This document shows, piece by piece, positions 36,082 through 46,042 of a stretch of DNA of 64,000 nt (position 1 is the first letter of the stretch; each line of letters starts with the position of its first letter). Origin of the DNA: Tipula vernalis (taxonomy: Eukaryota; Arthropoda; Insecta; Diptera; Tipulidae). The stretch spans positions 112,830,838 through 112,894,837 of the forward strand of contig OY282558.1 of the NCBI GenBank assembly GCA_958295665.1. Reading direction: 5' to 3'. The notes below the pieces were generated by a model. It was not told the DNA's origin, searched no databases, and was given only the letters and a program-made list of their open reading frames with translations. Both the position numbers and the translations under genes were made by a program.

Positions 36082-36550
36082 TCAGTATTCTGTATTCTGT
36101 ATTCTGTATTCTGTATTCAGTATTCAGTATTCAGTATTCAGTATTCAGTATTCAGTATTCAGTATTCTGAATACAGTATTCAGTATTCAGTATTCAGTAT
36201 TCAGTATTCAGTATTCAGTATTCAGTATTCAGTATTCAGTATTCTGTATTCTGCATTCTGTATTCTGTATTCAGTATTCAGTATTCAGTATTCAGAATAC
36301 TGAATCTGTATTCTGTATTCTGTATTCAGTATTCAGTATTCAGTATTCAGTATTCAGTATTCAGTATTCAGAATACTGAATCTGTATTCTGTATTCAGTA
36401 TTCAGTATTCAGAATACTGAATCTGTATTCAGTATTCAGTATTCAGTATTCAGTATTCAGTATTCAGTATTCAGTATTCAGTATTCAGTATTCAGTATTC
36501 AGAATACTGAAACAGTGTATATTCAGTATTCAGTATTCAGTATTCAGTAT

Positions 36551-36642
36551 AAAAAAAAAATTTTTGTGTAGGACGAACAAGATTCACCCAGTATATGCCG
36601 TCCAAACCGGCAAAATATGGGATCAAAGTATGGTGGGTTTGC
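36551..36642 (+). repeat. Transposase fragment copy 1 (short)
   Basis: Starts with an A run and T run, then GTGTAG|GACGAACAAG, and encodes RTRFTQYMPSKPAKYGIKVW (then WVC) before breaking at GGGTTTGC into heptamers. Same ends as the short copies at 37028, 38285 and 40823. Confidence 0.9.
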
Positions 36643-37027
36643 AGTATTCAGAATACTGAATCTGTATTCTGTATTCAGTATTCAGTATACTGAATCTGTA
36701 TTCTGTATTCTGTATTCAGTATTCAGTATTCAGTATTCAGTATTCAGTATTCAGTATTCAGTATTCAGTATTCAGTATTCAGAATACTGAATCTGTATTC
36801 TGTATTCAGTATTCAGTATTCAGTATTCAGTATTCAGTATTCAGTATTTAGTATTCAGTATTCAGTATTCTGAATTCAGTATTCAGAATACTGGATCTGT
36901 ATTCTGTATTCAGTATTCAGTATTCAGTATTCAGTATTCAGAATACTGAATCTGTATTCTGTATTCAGTATTCAGTATTCAGTATTCAGTATTCAGTATT
37001 CAGTATTCAGTATTCAGTATTCAGTAT

Positions 37028-37119
37028 AAAAAAAAATTTTTTGTGTAGGACGAACAAGATTCACCCAGTATATGCCGTCCAAACCGGCAAAATATGGGAT
37101 CAAAGTATGGTGGGTTTGC
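37028..37119 (+). repeat. Transposase fragment copy 2 (short)
   Basis: Same start and same break point (GGGTTTGC|AGTATTC) as copy 1. Confidence 0.9.
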
Positions 37120-37538
37120 AGTATTCAGAATACTGAATCTGTATTCTGTATTCAGTATTCAGTATTCAGTATTCTGAATTCAGTATTCAGAATACTGGAT
37201 CTGTATTCTGTATTCAGTATTCAGTATTCAGTATTCAGTATTTAGAATACTGAATCTGTATTCTGTATTCAGTATTCAGTATTCAGTATTCAGAATACTG
37301 AATCTGTATTCTGTATTCAGTATTCAGTATTCAGTATTTAGTATTCAGTATTCAGTATTCAGTATTCAGTATTCAGTATTCAGTATTCAGTATTCAGTAT
37401 TTAGTATTCAGTATTCAGAATACTGGATCTGTATTCAGTATTCAGTATTCAGTATTCAGTATTCAGAATACTGAATCTGTATTCTGTATTCAGTATTCAG
37501 TATTCAGTATTCAGTATTCAGTATTCAGTATTCAGTAT

Positions 37539-37904
37539 AAAAAAAAATTTTTTGTGTAGGACGAACAAGATTCACCCAGTATATGCCGTCCAAACCGGCA
37601 AAATATGGGATCAAAGTATGGTGGGTTTGCGATGCTGCTAACTCTTACCCAATAACGGGGCAGATATATACGGGTAAGCAACCATCAGGCAGGGAAATCA
37701 ATCAAGGAGAGCGGGTTGTCAAGGACCTATGCGCCCGTTTCAAAGGGTCTGGGAGAAATATAGTAACTGACAATTTTTTTACAACATTGCCGCTTGCTCG
37801 TTTATTGATCTCTTGGGACAATTATCAATAGTCGGGACATTAAAAAAAAATAAACCCTATGTTCCAAAAGAAATGTTGCCGTCCAGATCTCGGGAAATTT
37901 ATTC
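37539..37904 (+). repeat. Transposase fragment copy 3 (medium)
   Basis: Same start as copy 1 but runs on through DAANSYPITGQIYTGKQPSG and 'NIVTDNFFTTLPLARLL' (second catalytic Asp) to 'SREIYS', breaking at AAATTTATTC|AGTATTC. It carries GGGACAATTATCAATAG where other copies have GGGACTTATC..., a frame difference. Confidence 0.9.
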
Positions 37905-38284
37905 AGTATTCAGTATTATGTATTCAGTATTCAGTATTCAGAATACTGAATCTGTATTCTGTATTCAGTATTCAGTATTCAGTATTCAGTATTTAGTATT
38001 CAGTATTCAGTATTCAGTATTCAGTATTCAGTATTCAGTATTCAGTATTCAGTATTCAGTATTCAGTATTCAGTATTCAGTATTCAGTATTCAGTATTCA
38101 GTATTTAGTATTCAGTATTCTGAATTCAGTATTCAGAATACTGGATCTGTATTCTGTATTCAGTATTCAGTATTCAGTATTCAGTATTCAGAATACTGAA
38201 TCTGTATTCTGTATTCAGTATTCAGTATTCAGTATTCAGTATTCAGTATTCAGTATTCAGTATTCAGTATTCAGTATTCAGTAT

Positions 38285-38376
38285 AAAAAAAAATTTTTTG
38301 TGTAGGACGAACAAGATTCACCCAGTATATGCCGTCCAAACCGGCAAAATATGGGATCAAAGTATGGTGGGTTTGC
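38285..38376 (+). repeat. Transposase fragment copy 4 (short)
   Basis: Same ends as copies 1 and 2. Confidence 0.9.
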
Positions 38377-38605
38377 AGTATTCAGAATACTGAATCTGTA
38401 TTCTGTATTCAGTATTCAGTATTCAGTATTCAGTATTCTGAATTCAGTATTCAGAATACTGGATCTGTATTCTGTATTCAGTATTCAGTATTCAGTATTC
38501 AGTATTCAGAATACTGAATCTGTATTCTGTATTCAGTATTCAGTATTATGTATTATTCTGTATTCTGAATTCAGTATTCAGTATTCAGTATGAATGAAGG
38601 GAGTA

Positions 38606-38758
38606 TGGGAGAAATATAGTAACTGACAATTTTTTTACAACATTGCCGCTTGCTCGTTTATTGATCTCTTGGGACTTATCAATAGTCGGGACATTAAAAA
38701 AAAATAAACCCTATGTTCCAAAAGAAATGTTGCCGTCCAGATCTCGGGAAATTTATTC
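38606..38758 (+). repeat. Transposase fragment copy 5 (internal piece)
   Basis: Begins in the middle of the gene (TGGGAGAAATATAGTAACTG) after a short unrelated joint, GAATGAAGGGAGTA, and ends at the medium break point AAATTTATTC. It is the only copy with a different left end. Confidence 0.85.
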
Positions 38759-39074
38759 AGTATTCAGTATTATGTATTCAGTATTCAGTATTCAGAATAC
38801 TGAATCTGTATTCAGTATTCAGTATTCATTATTCAGTATTCAGTATTTAGTATTCAGTATTCAGTATTCAGAATACTGAATCTGTATTCAGTATTCAGTA
38901 TTCAGTATTCAGTATACAGTATTCAGTATTCAGTATTCAGTATTCAGAATACTGAATCTGTATTCAGTATTCAGTATTCAGTATTCAGTATTCAGTATTC
39001 AGAATACTGAATCTGTATTCTGTATTCAGTATTCAGTATTCAGTATTCAGTATTCAGTATTCAGTATTCAGTAT

Positions 39075-39438
39075 AAAAAAAATTTTTTTGTGTAGGACGA
39101 ACAAGATTCACCCAGTATATGCCGTCCAAACCGGCAAAATATGGGATCAAAGTATGGTGGGTTTGCGATGCTGCTAACTCTTACCCAATAACGGGGCAGA
39201 TATATACGGGTAAGCAACCATCAGGCAGGGAAATCAATCAAGGAGAGCGGGTTGTCAAGGACCTATGCGCCCGTTTCAAAGGGTCTGGGAGAAATATAGT
39301 AACTGACAATTTTTTTACAACATTGCCGCTTGCTCGTTTATTGATCTCTTGGGACTTATCAATAGTCGGGACATTAAAAAAAAATAAACCCTATGTTCCA
39401 AAAGAAATGTTGCCGTCCAGATCTCGGGAAATTTATTC
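39075..39438 (+). repeat. Transposase fragment copy 6 (medium)
   Basis: Same span as copy 3. It has an intact frame across 'LLISWDLSIVGTLKKNKPYV', so it best preserves the original coding in this part. Confidence 0.9.
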
Positions 39439-39782
39439 AGTATTCAGTATTATGTATTCAGTATTCAGTATTCAGAATACTGAATCTGTATTCTGTATTC
39501 AGTATTCAGTATTCAGTATTCAGTATTCAGTATTCAGTATTCAGTATTCAGTATTCAGTATTCAGTATTCAGTATTCAGTATTCAGTATTCAGTATTCAG
39601 AATACTGAATCTGTATTCTGTATTCTGTATTCAGTATTCAGTATTCAGTATTCAGTATTCAGAATACTGAATCTGTATTCTGTATTCAGTATTCAGTATT
39701 CAGAATACTGAATCTGTATTCTGTATTCTGTATTCAGTATTCTGTATTCTGTATTCAGTATTCAGTATTCAGTATTCAGTAT

Positions 39783-40570
39783 AAAAAAAAATTTTTTGTG
39801 TAGGACGAACAAGATTCACCCAGTATATGCCGTCCAAACCGGCAAAATATGGGATCAAAGTATGGTGGGTTTGCGATGCTGCTAACTCTTACCCAATAAC
39901 GGGGCAGATATATACGGGTAAGCAACCATCAGGCAGGGAAATCAATCAAGGAGAGCGGGTTGTCAAGGACCTATGCGCCCGTTTCAAAGGGTCTAGGAGA
40001 AATATAGTAACTGACAATTTTTTTACAACATTGCCGCTTGCTCGTTTATTGATCTCTTGGGACTTATCATAGTCGGGACATTAAAAAAAAATAAACCCTA
40101 TGTTCCAAAAGAAATGTTGCCGTCCAGATCTCGGGAAATTTATTCGTCAATTTTTGGATTCAGCGATGATAATATTACACTTTGTTCGTATGTCCCCAAA
40201 AAAAATAAGAGTGTATTATTATTATCTACGCAGCATTATACGGATTCAGTAATTGGAGACAAAAAAAAACCGGAAATCATTCATTATTACAATGGAAAAA
40301 AAGGTGGAGTAGATAATATGGACAAACTGGTCACCCATTATACAACCAAACGAAGGACGAAAAGATGGCCTGTAGCATTTTTTTACAATATAATTGATGT
40401 AGCTTGCGTCGCGGCTTACAAAATTTACATAGAAAATAATCCGGCTAGATCAAACAAAACACACAATCGTCGAGAATTCTTGAAAGATCTTGTGCTTCAA
40501 TTAGCTCTACCGCATGTGTCAGATCGATCAACCATACCAAATGTATATAGAAATTTTAATTCACGTTCAG
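39783..40570 (+). repeat. Transposase fragment copy 7 (long)
   Basis: Extends through 'KKGGVDNMDKLVTHYTTKRR' (third catalytic Asp) to 'NFNSRS', breaking at CACGTTCAG|TATTC. It shares with the terminal copy the GGTCTAGGAG variant and a one-base deletion in ACTTATCATAG that shifts the frame. Confidence 0.9.
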
Positions 40571-40822
40571 TATTCAGTATTCAGTATTCAGTATTCAGTA
40601 TTCAGTATTCAGTATTCAGTATTCAGAATACTGAATCTGTATTCTGTATTCTGTATTCATTATTCAGTATTCAGTATTCAGTATTCAGAATACTGAATCT
40701 GTATTCTGTATTCAGTATTCAGTATTCAGTATTCAGAATACTGAATCTGTATTCTGTATTCAGTATTCAGTATTCTGTATTCTGTATTCAGTATTCAGTA
40801 TTCAGTATTCAGTATTCAGTAT

Positions 40823-40914
40823 AAAAAAAAATTTTTTGTGTAGGACGAACAAGATTCACCCAGTATATGCCGTCCAAACCGGCAAAATATGGGATCAAAG
40901 TATGGTGGGTTTGC
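40823..40914 (+). repeat. Transposase fragment copy 8 (short)
   Basis: Same ends as copies 1, 2 and 4. Confidence 0.9.
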
Positions 40915-41424
40915 AGTATTCAGAATACTGAATCTGTATTCTGTATTCAGTATTCAGTATTCAGTATTCTGAATTCAGTATTCAGAATACTGGATCTGTA
41001 TTCTGTATTCAGTATTCAGTATTCAGTATTCAGTATTCAGAATACTGAATCTGTATTCTGTATTCAGTATTCAGTATTCAGTATTATGTATTCTGTATTC
41101 TGAATTCAGTATTCAGTATTCAGTATTATGTATTCTGTATTCAGTATTCAGTATTCAGTATTCAGTATTCAGTATTCAGTATTCAGTATTCAGAATACTG
41201 AATCTGTATTCAGTATTCAGTATTCAGTATTCAGTATTCAGTATTCAGTATTCAGTATTTAGTATTCAGTATTCTGAATTCAGTATTCAGAATACTGGAT
41301 CTGTATTCTGTATTCAGTATTCAGTATTCAGTATTCAGTATTCAGAATACTGAATCTGTATTCTGTATTCAGTATTCAGTATTCAGTATTCAGTATTCAG
41401 TATTCAGTATTCAGTATTCAGTAT

Positions 41425-42451
41425 AAAAAAAAATTTTTTGTGTAGGACGAACAAGATTCACCCAGTATATGCCGTCCAAACCGGCAAAATATGGGATCAA
41501 AGTATGGTGGGTTTGCGATGCTGCTAACTCTTACCCAATAACGGGGCAGATATATACGGGTAAGCAACCATCAGGCAGGGAAATCAATCAAGGAGAGCGG
41601 GTTGTCAAGGACCTATGCGCCCGTTTCAAAGGGTCTAGGAGAAATATAGTAACTGACAATTTTTTTACAACATTGCCGCTTGCTCGTTTATTGATCTCTT
41701 GGGACTTATCATAGTCGGGACATTAAAAAAAAATAAACCCTATGTTCCAAAAGAAATGTTGCCGTCCAGATCTCGGGAAATTTATTCGTCAATTTTTGGA
41801 TTCAGCGATGATAATATTACACTTTGTTCGTATGTCCCCAAAAAAAATAAGAGTGTATTATTATTATCTACGCAGCATTATACGGATTCAGTAATTGGAG
41901 ACAAAAAAAAACCGGAAATCATTCATTATTACAATGGAAAAAAAGGTGGAGTAGATAATATGGACAAACTGGTCACCCATTATACAACCAAACGAAGGAC
42001 GAAAAGATGGCCTGTAGCATTTTTTTACAATATAATTGATGTAGCTTGCGTCGCGGCTTACAAAATTTACATAGAAAATAATCCGGCTAGATCAAACAAA
42101 ACACACAATCGTCGAGAATTCTTGAAAGATCTTGTGCTTCAATTAGCTCTACCGCATGTGTCAGATCGATCAACCATACCAAATGTATATAGAAATTTTA
42201 ATTCACGTTCAGGGATAGAATGCATACTTGGCAAACCGCTCTATGTACCAATAAACCAGGAATTGACAACGTCTGGAGTACCTAATGTGTTACGCAACAA
42301 CGATGGCCGAATTCCTCAAGTTGGCAAATGCTGGATTTGTTTGTCTTCCGATCCCAAAAAACGACGAAATTCACGGAAATCCTGTAGTATCTGTAGAAGA
42401 CCAGTATGTGTAGAACATACGAACACTCAAATAAAGTGTTCTAAGTGTTAA
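41425..42451 (+). pseudogene. piggyBac transposase, 3' part (terminal copy 9)
   Basis: The only copy that reaches the natural stop (TAA 42449-42451). It encodes the DDE_Tnp_1_7 core from RTRFTQYMPSKPAKYG onward. It has 'NIVTDNFFTT' (second Asp) and, after a one-base deletion near 41708-41712, 'KKGGVDNMDKLVTHYTTKRR' (third Asp). The cysteine-rich C-terminal zinc domain follows (CWICLSSD...CSICRRPVCVEH...CSKC), as in piggyBac transposases. The first catalytic Asp region is missing upstream. The sequence GTGTAG at the start looks like a 3' splice site, and splicing there would restore the usual F-(R/K)-G-R-T-R-F junction. It cannot make an active enzyme as it stands. Confidence 0.9.
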
Positions 42452-42849
42452 TAGTTTTAATTTTTTTTGTAAATTTTTACCAAATTGAATTTCTTATTTT
42501 GTAAACATATTTTTAATAACCAACTGAATTATTTATGTAATAATTTTTGATTTTTTCTGTGATGAAATGTTGATTTAAACAATAAAATGTTATACAAATA
42601 GCATATTCAGTGTTTTTTTTAAATGGCCACCCGGGTGGCCGGGTATAGACTACAAGAGTAATAATATTGGTAAACGAATAATTTAGTTCAGCAATAATTT
42701 TTAGTTAACTTCTGTTCAAAGATCAATAAAAAATAAGTAGTTCTTGGATGTCAAGGAGTAGGGATAGTCTAACTGTGAAATTGAAAAAGTTACGAGCATT
42801 TTAAATCGAAATGGCCACCCGGGTGCCCGGGTATAGACACAAGGGTTAA

Positions 42850-43270
42850 GTAACTAAATTTTTTCTTTGCGTTCTCAGGAGAATTTGGAAAATCTGATAG
42901 ACTTTTTCGCATTTTCTCGATACATTTGCTCCATAACGAATTTTTTATTTTTTCCTTGAATAAAATCATTTTCCATCCCTAAATAGTCTTGTCACGATAA
43001 GAAGGGTTGTCGCTTCTGAACTCCATATGTCTCTGCACAAATAAAATAATATTAGAAAAATACTAATTTACATGGAAATAAATTTTTACTTTTTTGTTAC
43101 AGAGGTTTCACTTGGGGGCAACACTTCATCCTCCGAATCCAGTAAGTATTCCAATTCTATGCTACGAAGAAATTTGAAAAAAATAATAATTTTAAATTAA
43201 AATTTAAAATGTGTTGTGATAACTTACAATTGATATTGGCCATGTTAAGAAATGGAAAATGACGTTCTGC
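42850..43270. other. AT-rich flank of the piggyBac element
   Basis: No coding recognised between the piggyBac right end and the antisense LINE fragment. Confidence 0.4.
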
Positions 43271-44430
43271 AGTTTTTGCATCCTATTTAAAGTGGCTGCA
43301 AAATCTGCGCAGCGTCTGAATTCTTGACCACAGTCATATACTCCTATGCTAGTTTGAAGAGAGTTTGACCTATTGAGTCTCCTTGCCGCACTGTAGATGT
43401 TATTCCGATGGCATCCGAGATTTTATATTTTATTAACACTAAAAGCTGGCACGTAGAAACCGATTTTGAGAATATGCACTGCTATGAACAAGAGGTCGTA
43501 TTCCTCTCAAAGCTTCCGTACGCCTATTGAAAGTCTACGAATGCACAGGGTCATCCTTTTCACAACACTTCTCCAGCACCATGCTCAGAGAATGATCGGC
43601 CGTTGACCTGTTTGAACGAAAACCACTTTGATAATGAGATCCTTTCGCTATAAGTTGATCACTTTTTCTACGACTACGTTTGTCAAAACCTTATAGCCTG
43701 TATTCAGCAAGGCTATTCCATAGTAGTCGTTGCAGTTTAACCGATCTCCATTTTTATGAAATGGACAGATAAAAGCCTTCCACCCTTCTGGCTCATCTTA
43801 CGATGCGATATGACGTTCCGCACTTCATCATTTAAAGGATTAGGTGGTGGTGTCATCTCGACATTGATATCACGCTGAAGCAAGAGAGGTTGTTGCCGGA
43901 AGGTGGTGCCTTTATATTTAGAAGTGAGGAGAAATAATTCTGCCTGACTTCGAGGACGGGTTTAGTATCCATTTTTAATTCACCGGATTCCTTGCGAATC
44001 GCGCTGCTGCGTAGATAAAAGTCCGTATCTTCTTTTCTTATGCTGCGATATCTATCTCTCAGGCTACAATTTTGGATGTTGCGTGCCGGTTGCTCATGAT
44101 ATTCTCGTTTCTTCCGTTTGAATAGTCGAGTGGAGATTTTCTCCGCAGTCATGTAGGCGTTATGAGATTGTCTTTTTCTTTGTGATAGATTTCGTTTGCG
44201 TGCACGATCTTTCTCCCGAATAGTTAAGATTGATTTTGCCCTATGGTGGACAATGAGGCATCGTGGACTTGCCAGCCACTGTTCTTGAACGAGGTCAGGA
44301 AGTTGTTTATTCTCCAAGATTCCTGATACGGTAATCTCGAATGTGGTCCGGGTAACTTGGTTGTTCAATGCAGCGGTGTTCCAACGAGTGGTCTGAAAAC
44401 AAGTGATCTCAATCGATGTTAGCTCCACGT
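43270..44430 (-). pseudogene. Antisense LINE fragment
   Basis: The minus-strand frame 44428-43853 contains 'RWNTAALNNQVTRTTFEITV', 'REKDRARKRNL', 'RLFKRKKREYHEQPARN' and 'VLEVRQNYFSSLLN', the region between endonuclease and RT in one group of insect LINEs. From 43800 down to 43300, shifted frames give 'DYYGIALLNTGYKVLTNVVV' (RT block) and 'STVRQGDSI' (the 'VRQG' block). It resembles the element at 16300-19110. Many stops. Confidence 0.65.
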
Positions 44431-45969
44431 TTAGTTCTGTTGTTTTTTTTAAGCTGGAAGAGAAACCGACGTTATGTTATTGCTGTGACAGAGAGTTAGA
44501 TATCAGCGACTGTATTCGAATATGTTATTACCGATTACTTAGTAAATTTATACTTAGACGCTTAGCCGAAGAGTTGATCCAGGCGATTTAGGTTGAGTAC
44601 GTTCTTTGTTCCAAATTTAAAATCGTTGTCCTCATGTTTTCGGTTTGACTGTTAACCCAACGCTTACCTCCTGTAGCGGGACCGCTTCCCTTACACTTTA
44701 GCCTCCTCCTTTAACAGAGTAGTTTGTAGTGGCAGCCACGAAGAGGCAGTGTGAGCACTTGCTGAGGTTGTATGCAGTTACGGCACCTGAAGCGAGTCTT
44801 AGGTTTATCCCTCTGCATACACAGCAGCCTGACCGCCAATTTTTTAATTGTTTGTTTATTTTTAATTACTACGTCTTAAGTGACCGTTCGTTTTTGCGTT
44901 CATTGGAGAAATTAATATACATTTATTAAAAAAACAAGACGGTGAACTGTCAACAAAAAAATGTGCCCCGCTTAAACTATGAACATGGTAAATTATACAC
45001 GGACGATGTACACCGTGTTATTCTGCACGCCCAGCCCATATTTTCAAAGACGCCTTTTATGTACATACCTTAATTGCCAATTCTGGAATAAAAAGTGTTA
45101 AAATTATAGGAAACGGAATATTGTATTTGGTTATTTTTTCTAAATTTTCTTATAAATTCAAAGTCTTCGAAAACATCGAGTTTTCGGGTTTGTTTCTCGG
45201 TTTTCAAGCGCCGAAGTAGGTTTTGCTCTTCCTGCTTTTAAAGATTTTTCAATGTGCCATTTCACCTTTTTCGCAGACGTCGTATTTGCTTGAATATAAA
45301 TTAGGGATTAATGACTTCTGCTTTCGGTGATCATTTTTCTTATTCAAACTAAAATTAAATAATTAGTGTACAAATTTCAAACTAAATGTTGACAGATCTG
45401 ACCCAAACAATTTTCAAAATTATTTGTTAATGAAAATATTTCTTTGGATGACGTAGAATTGGTAATTTTACTATGGTTATAGTATTATAGAGAAAACGCT
45501 TATATATTTTAAGAAAATTCGTTTTCGGTATCAACATTTCGTGCTAATTTCTCGTACATTGCTCGATTGTTGAACCTTGTGAGGCGGAAATAATAAAAAA
45601 ATATTAACGTGTACTTGATAAGGTAATCTTATTTATTATTATTTGTATTATAAAAACCGGACAAATCGATCAATAACCACTTACTTAATTTTATTTAACA
45701 CCTTGCGCTATGATTTAAATAATTGTGAAAAATTGTACACTAAAGCATTTAATTTTAATTAGCCACTATGTATAATCTGGTATGAAGAAAAGAACATATT
45801 TTAGCAGGGTGAGTTAACTATATCTGTTAACTATTATACAATAATCGCATGATGATGAAAAACACTTAACGAGCTAGACTCGTCATTGTATAGCGCAACG
45901 GGTTAATTTTGATTAAAAAAAATAATTTTAACAATAACTTCTGTACAATTGGATTCGATTAAAAATAGT
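44431..45969. other. Non-coding, mostly AT-rich DNA
   Basis: Nothing convincing. The first 450 bp are GC-richer and may be the 5' leader of the antisense LINE; the remainder is AT-rich. Confidence 0.4.
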
Positions 45970-46042
45970 TGGTTCCATCCAGGATCGAACTGGAGACCTT
46001 CTGCGTGTAAAGCAGACGTGATAACCGCTACACTATGGAACC
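45970..46042 (-). tRNA. tRNA-Val (UAC), second copy
   Basis: All 73 bases are identical to the gene at 23932-24004, in the same orientation, with different flanks. Anticodon loop TTTACAC (UAC). On the minus strand the 3' flank has ATTTTT, an RNA polymerase III terminator. Confidence 0.97.

Larger units (their letters stand above)
36082..41424 (+). repeat. TATTCAG heptamer arrays in nine blocks
   Basis: Blocks lie at about 36082-36550, 36643-37027, 37120-37538, 37905-38284, 38377-38592, 38759-39074, 39439-39782, 40571-40822 and 40915-41424, about 3.3 kb in total. The basic unit is TATTCAG. Variants TATTCTG, TATTTAG and TATTATG are scattered. A recurrent inverted insert, CAGTATTCAGAATACTG followed by AATCTGTATTCTG, gives perfect 8-bp hairpin arms. 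Because 7 is not a multiple of 3, all three plus frames encode the same open peptide (YSVFSIQ repeated), while the minus strand has stops. Transposase pieces separate the blocks. Confidence 0.95.
35128..42845 (+). mobile_element. piggyBac-type transposon bloated by heptamer arrays
   Basis: The left end CCGTTGTGTCTATACCC (35128-35144) and the complement of the right end CCCTTGTGTCTATACCC match at 16 of 17 positions. TTAA flanks both ends (35124-35127 and 42846-42849), the diagnostic piggyBac target duplication. Subterminal repeats with the palindrome CCACCCGGGTGG occur at 35174-35190, 42623-42642 and 42812-42830. Inside is a transposase gene interrupted by nine blocks of TATTCAG repeats (36082-41424) and repeated pieces of that gene. 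At 7718 bp it is about three times the usual size for this superfamily. Confidence 0.92.

Noticed and set aside
35510..36379. A 289-residue ORF with SVFSIQY repeats as a novel repeat protein
   Set aside because: Its N-terminus is the piggyBac transposase (partly in an intron frame) and the repeat is the heptamer array, which is open in every plus frame by arithmetic.
36082..41424. Alternating repeats and 'spacers' that superficially look like a CRISPR array
   Set aside because: The repeats are 7-bp tandem units of variable number, the 'spacers' are copies of one transposase gene, and the genome is eukaryotic.
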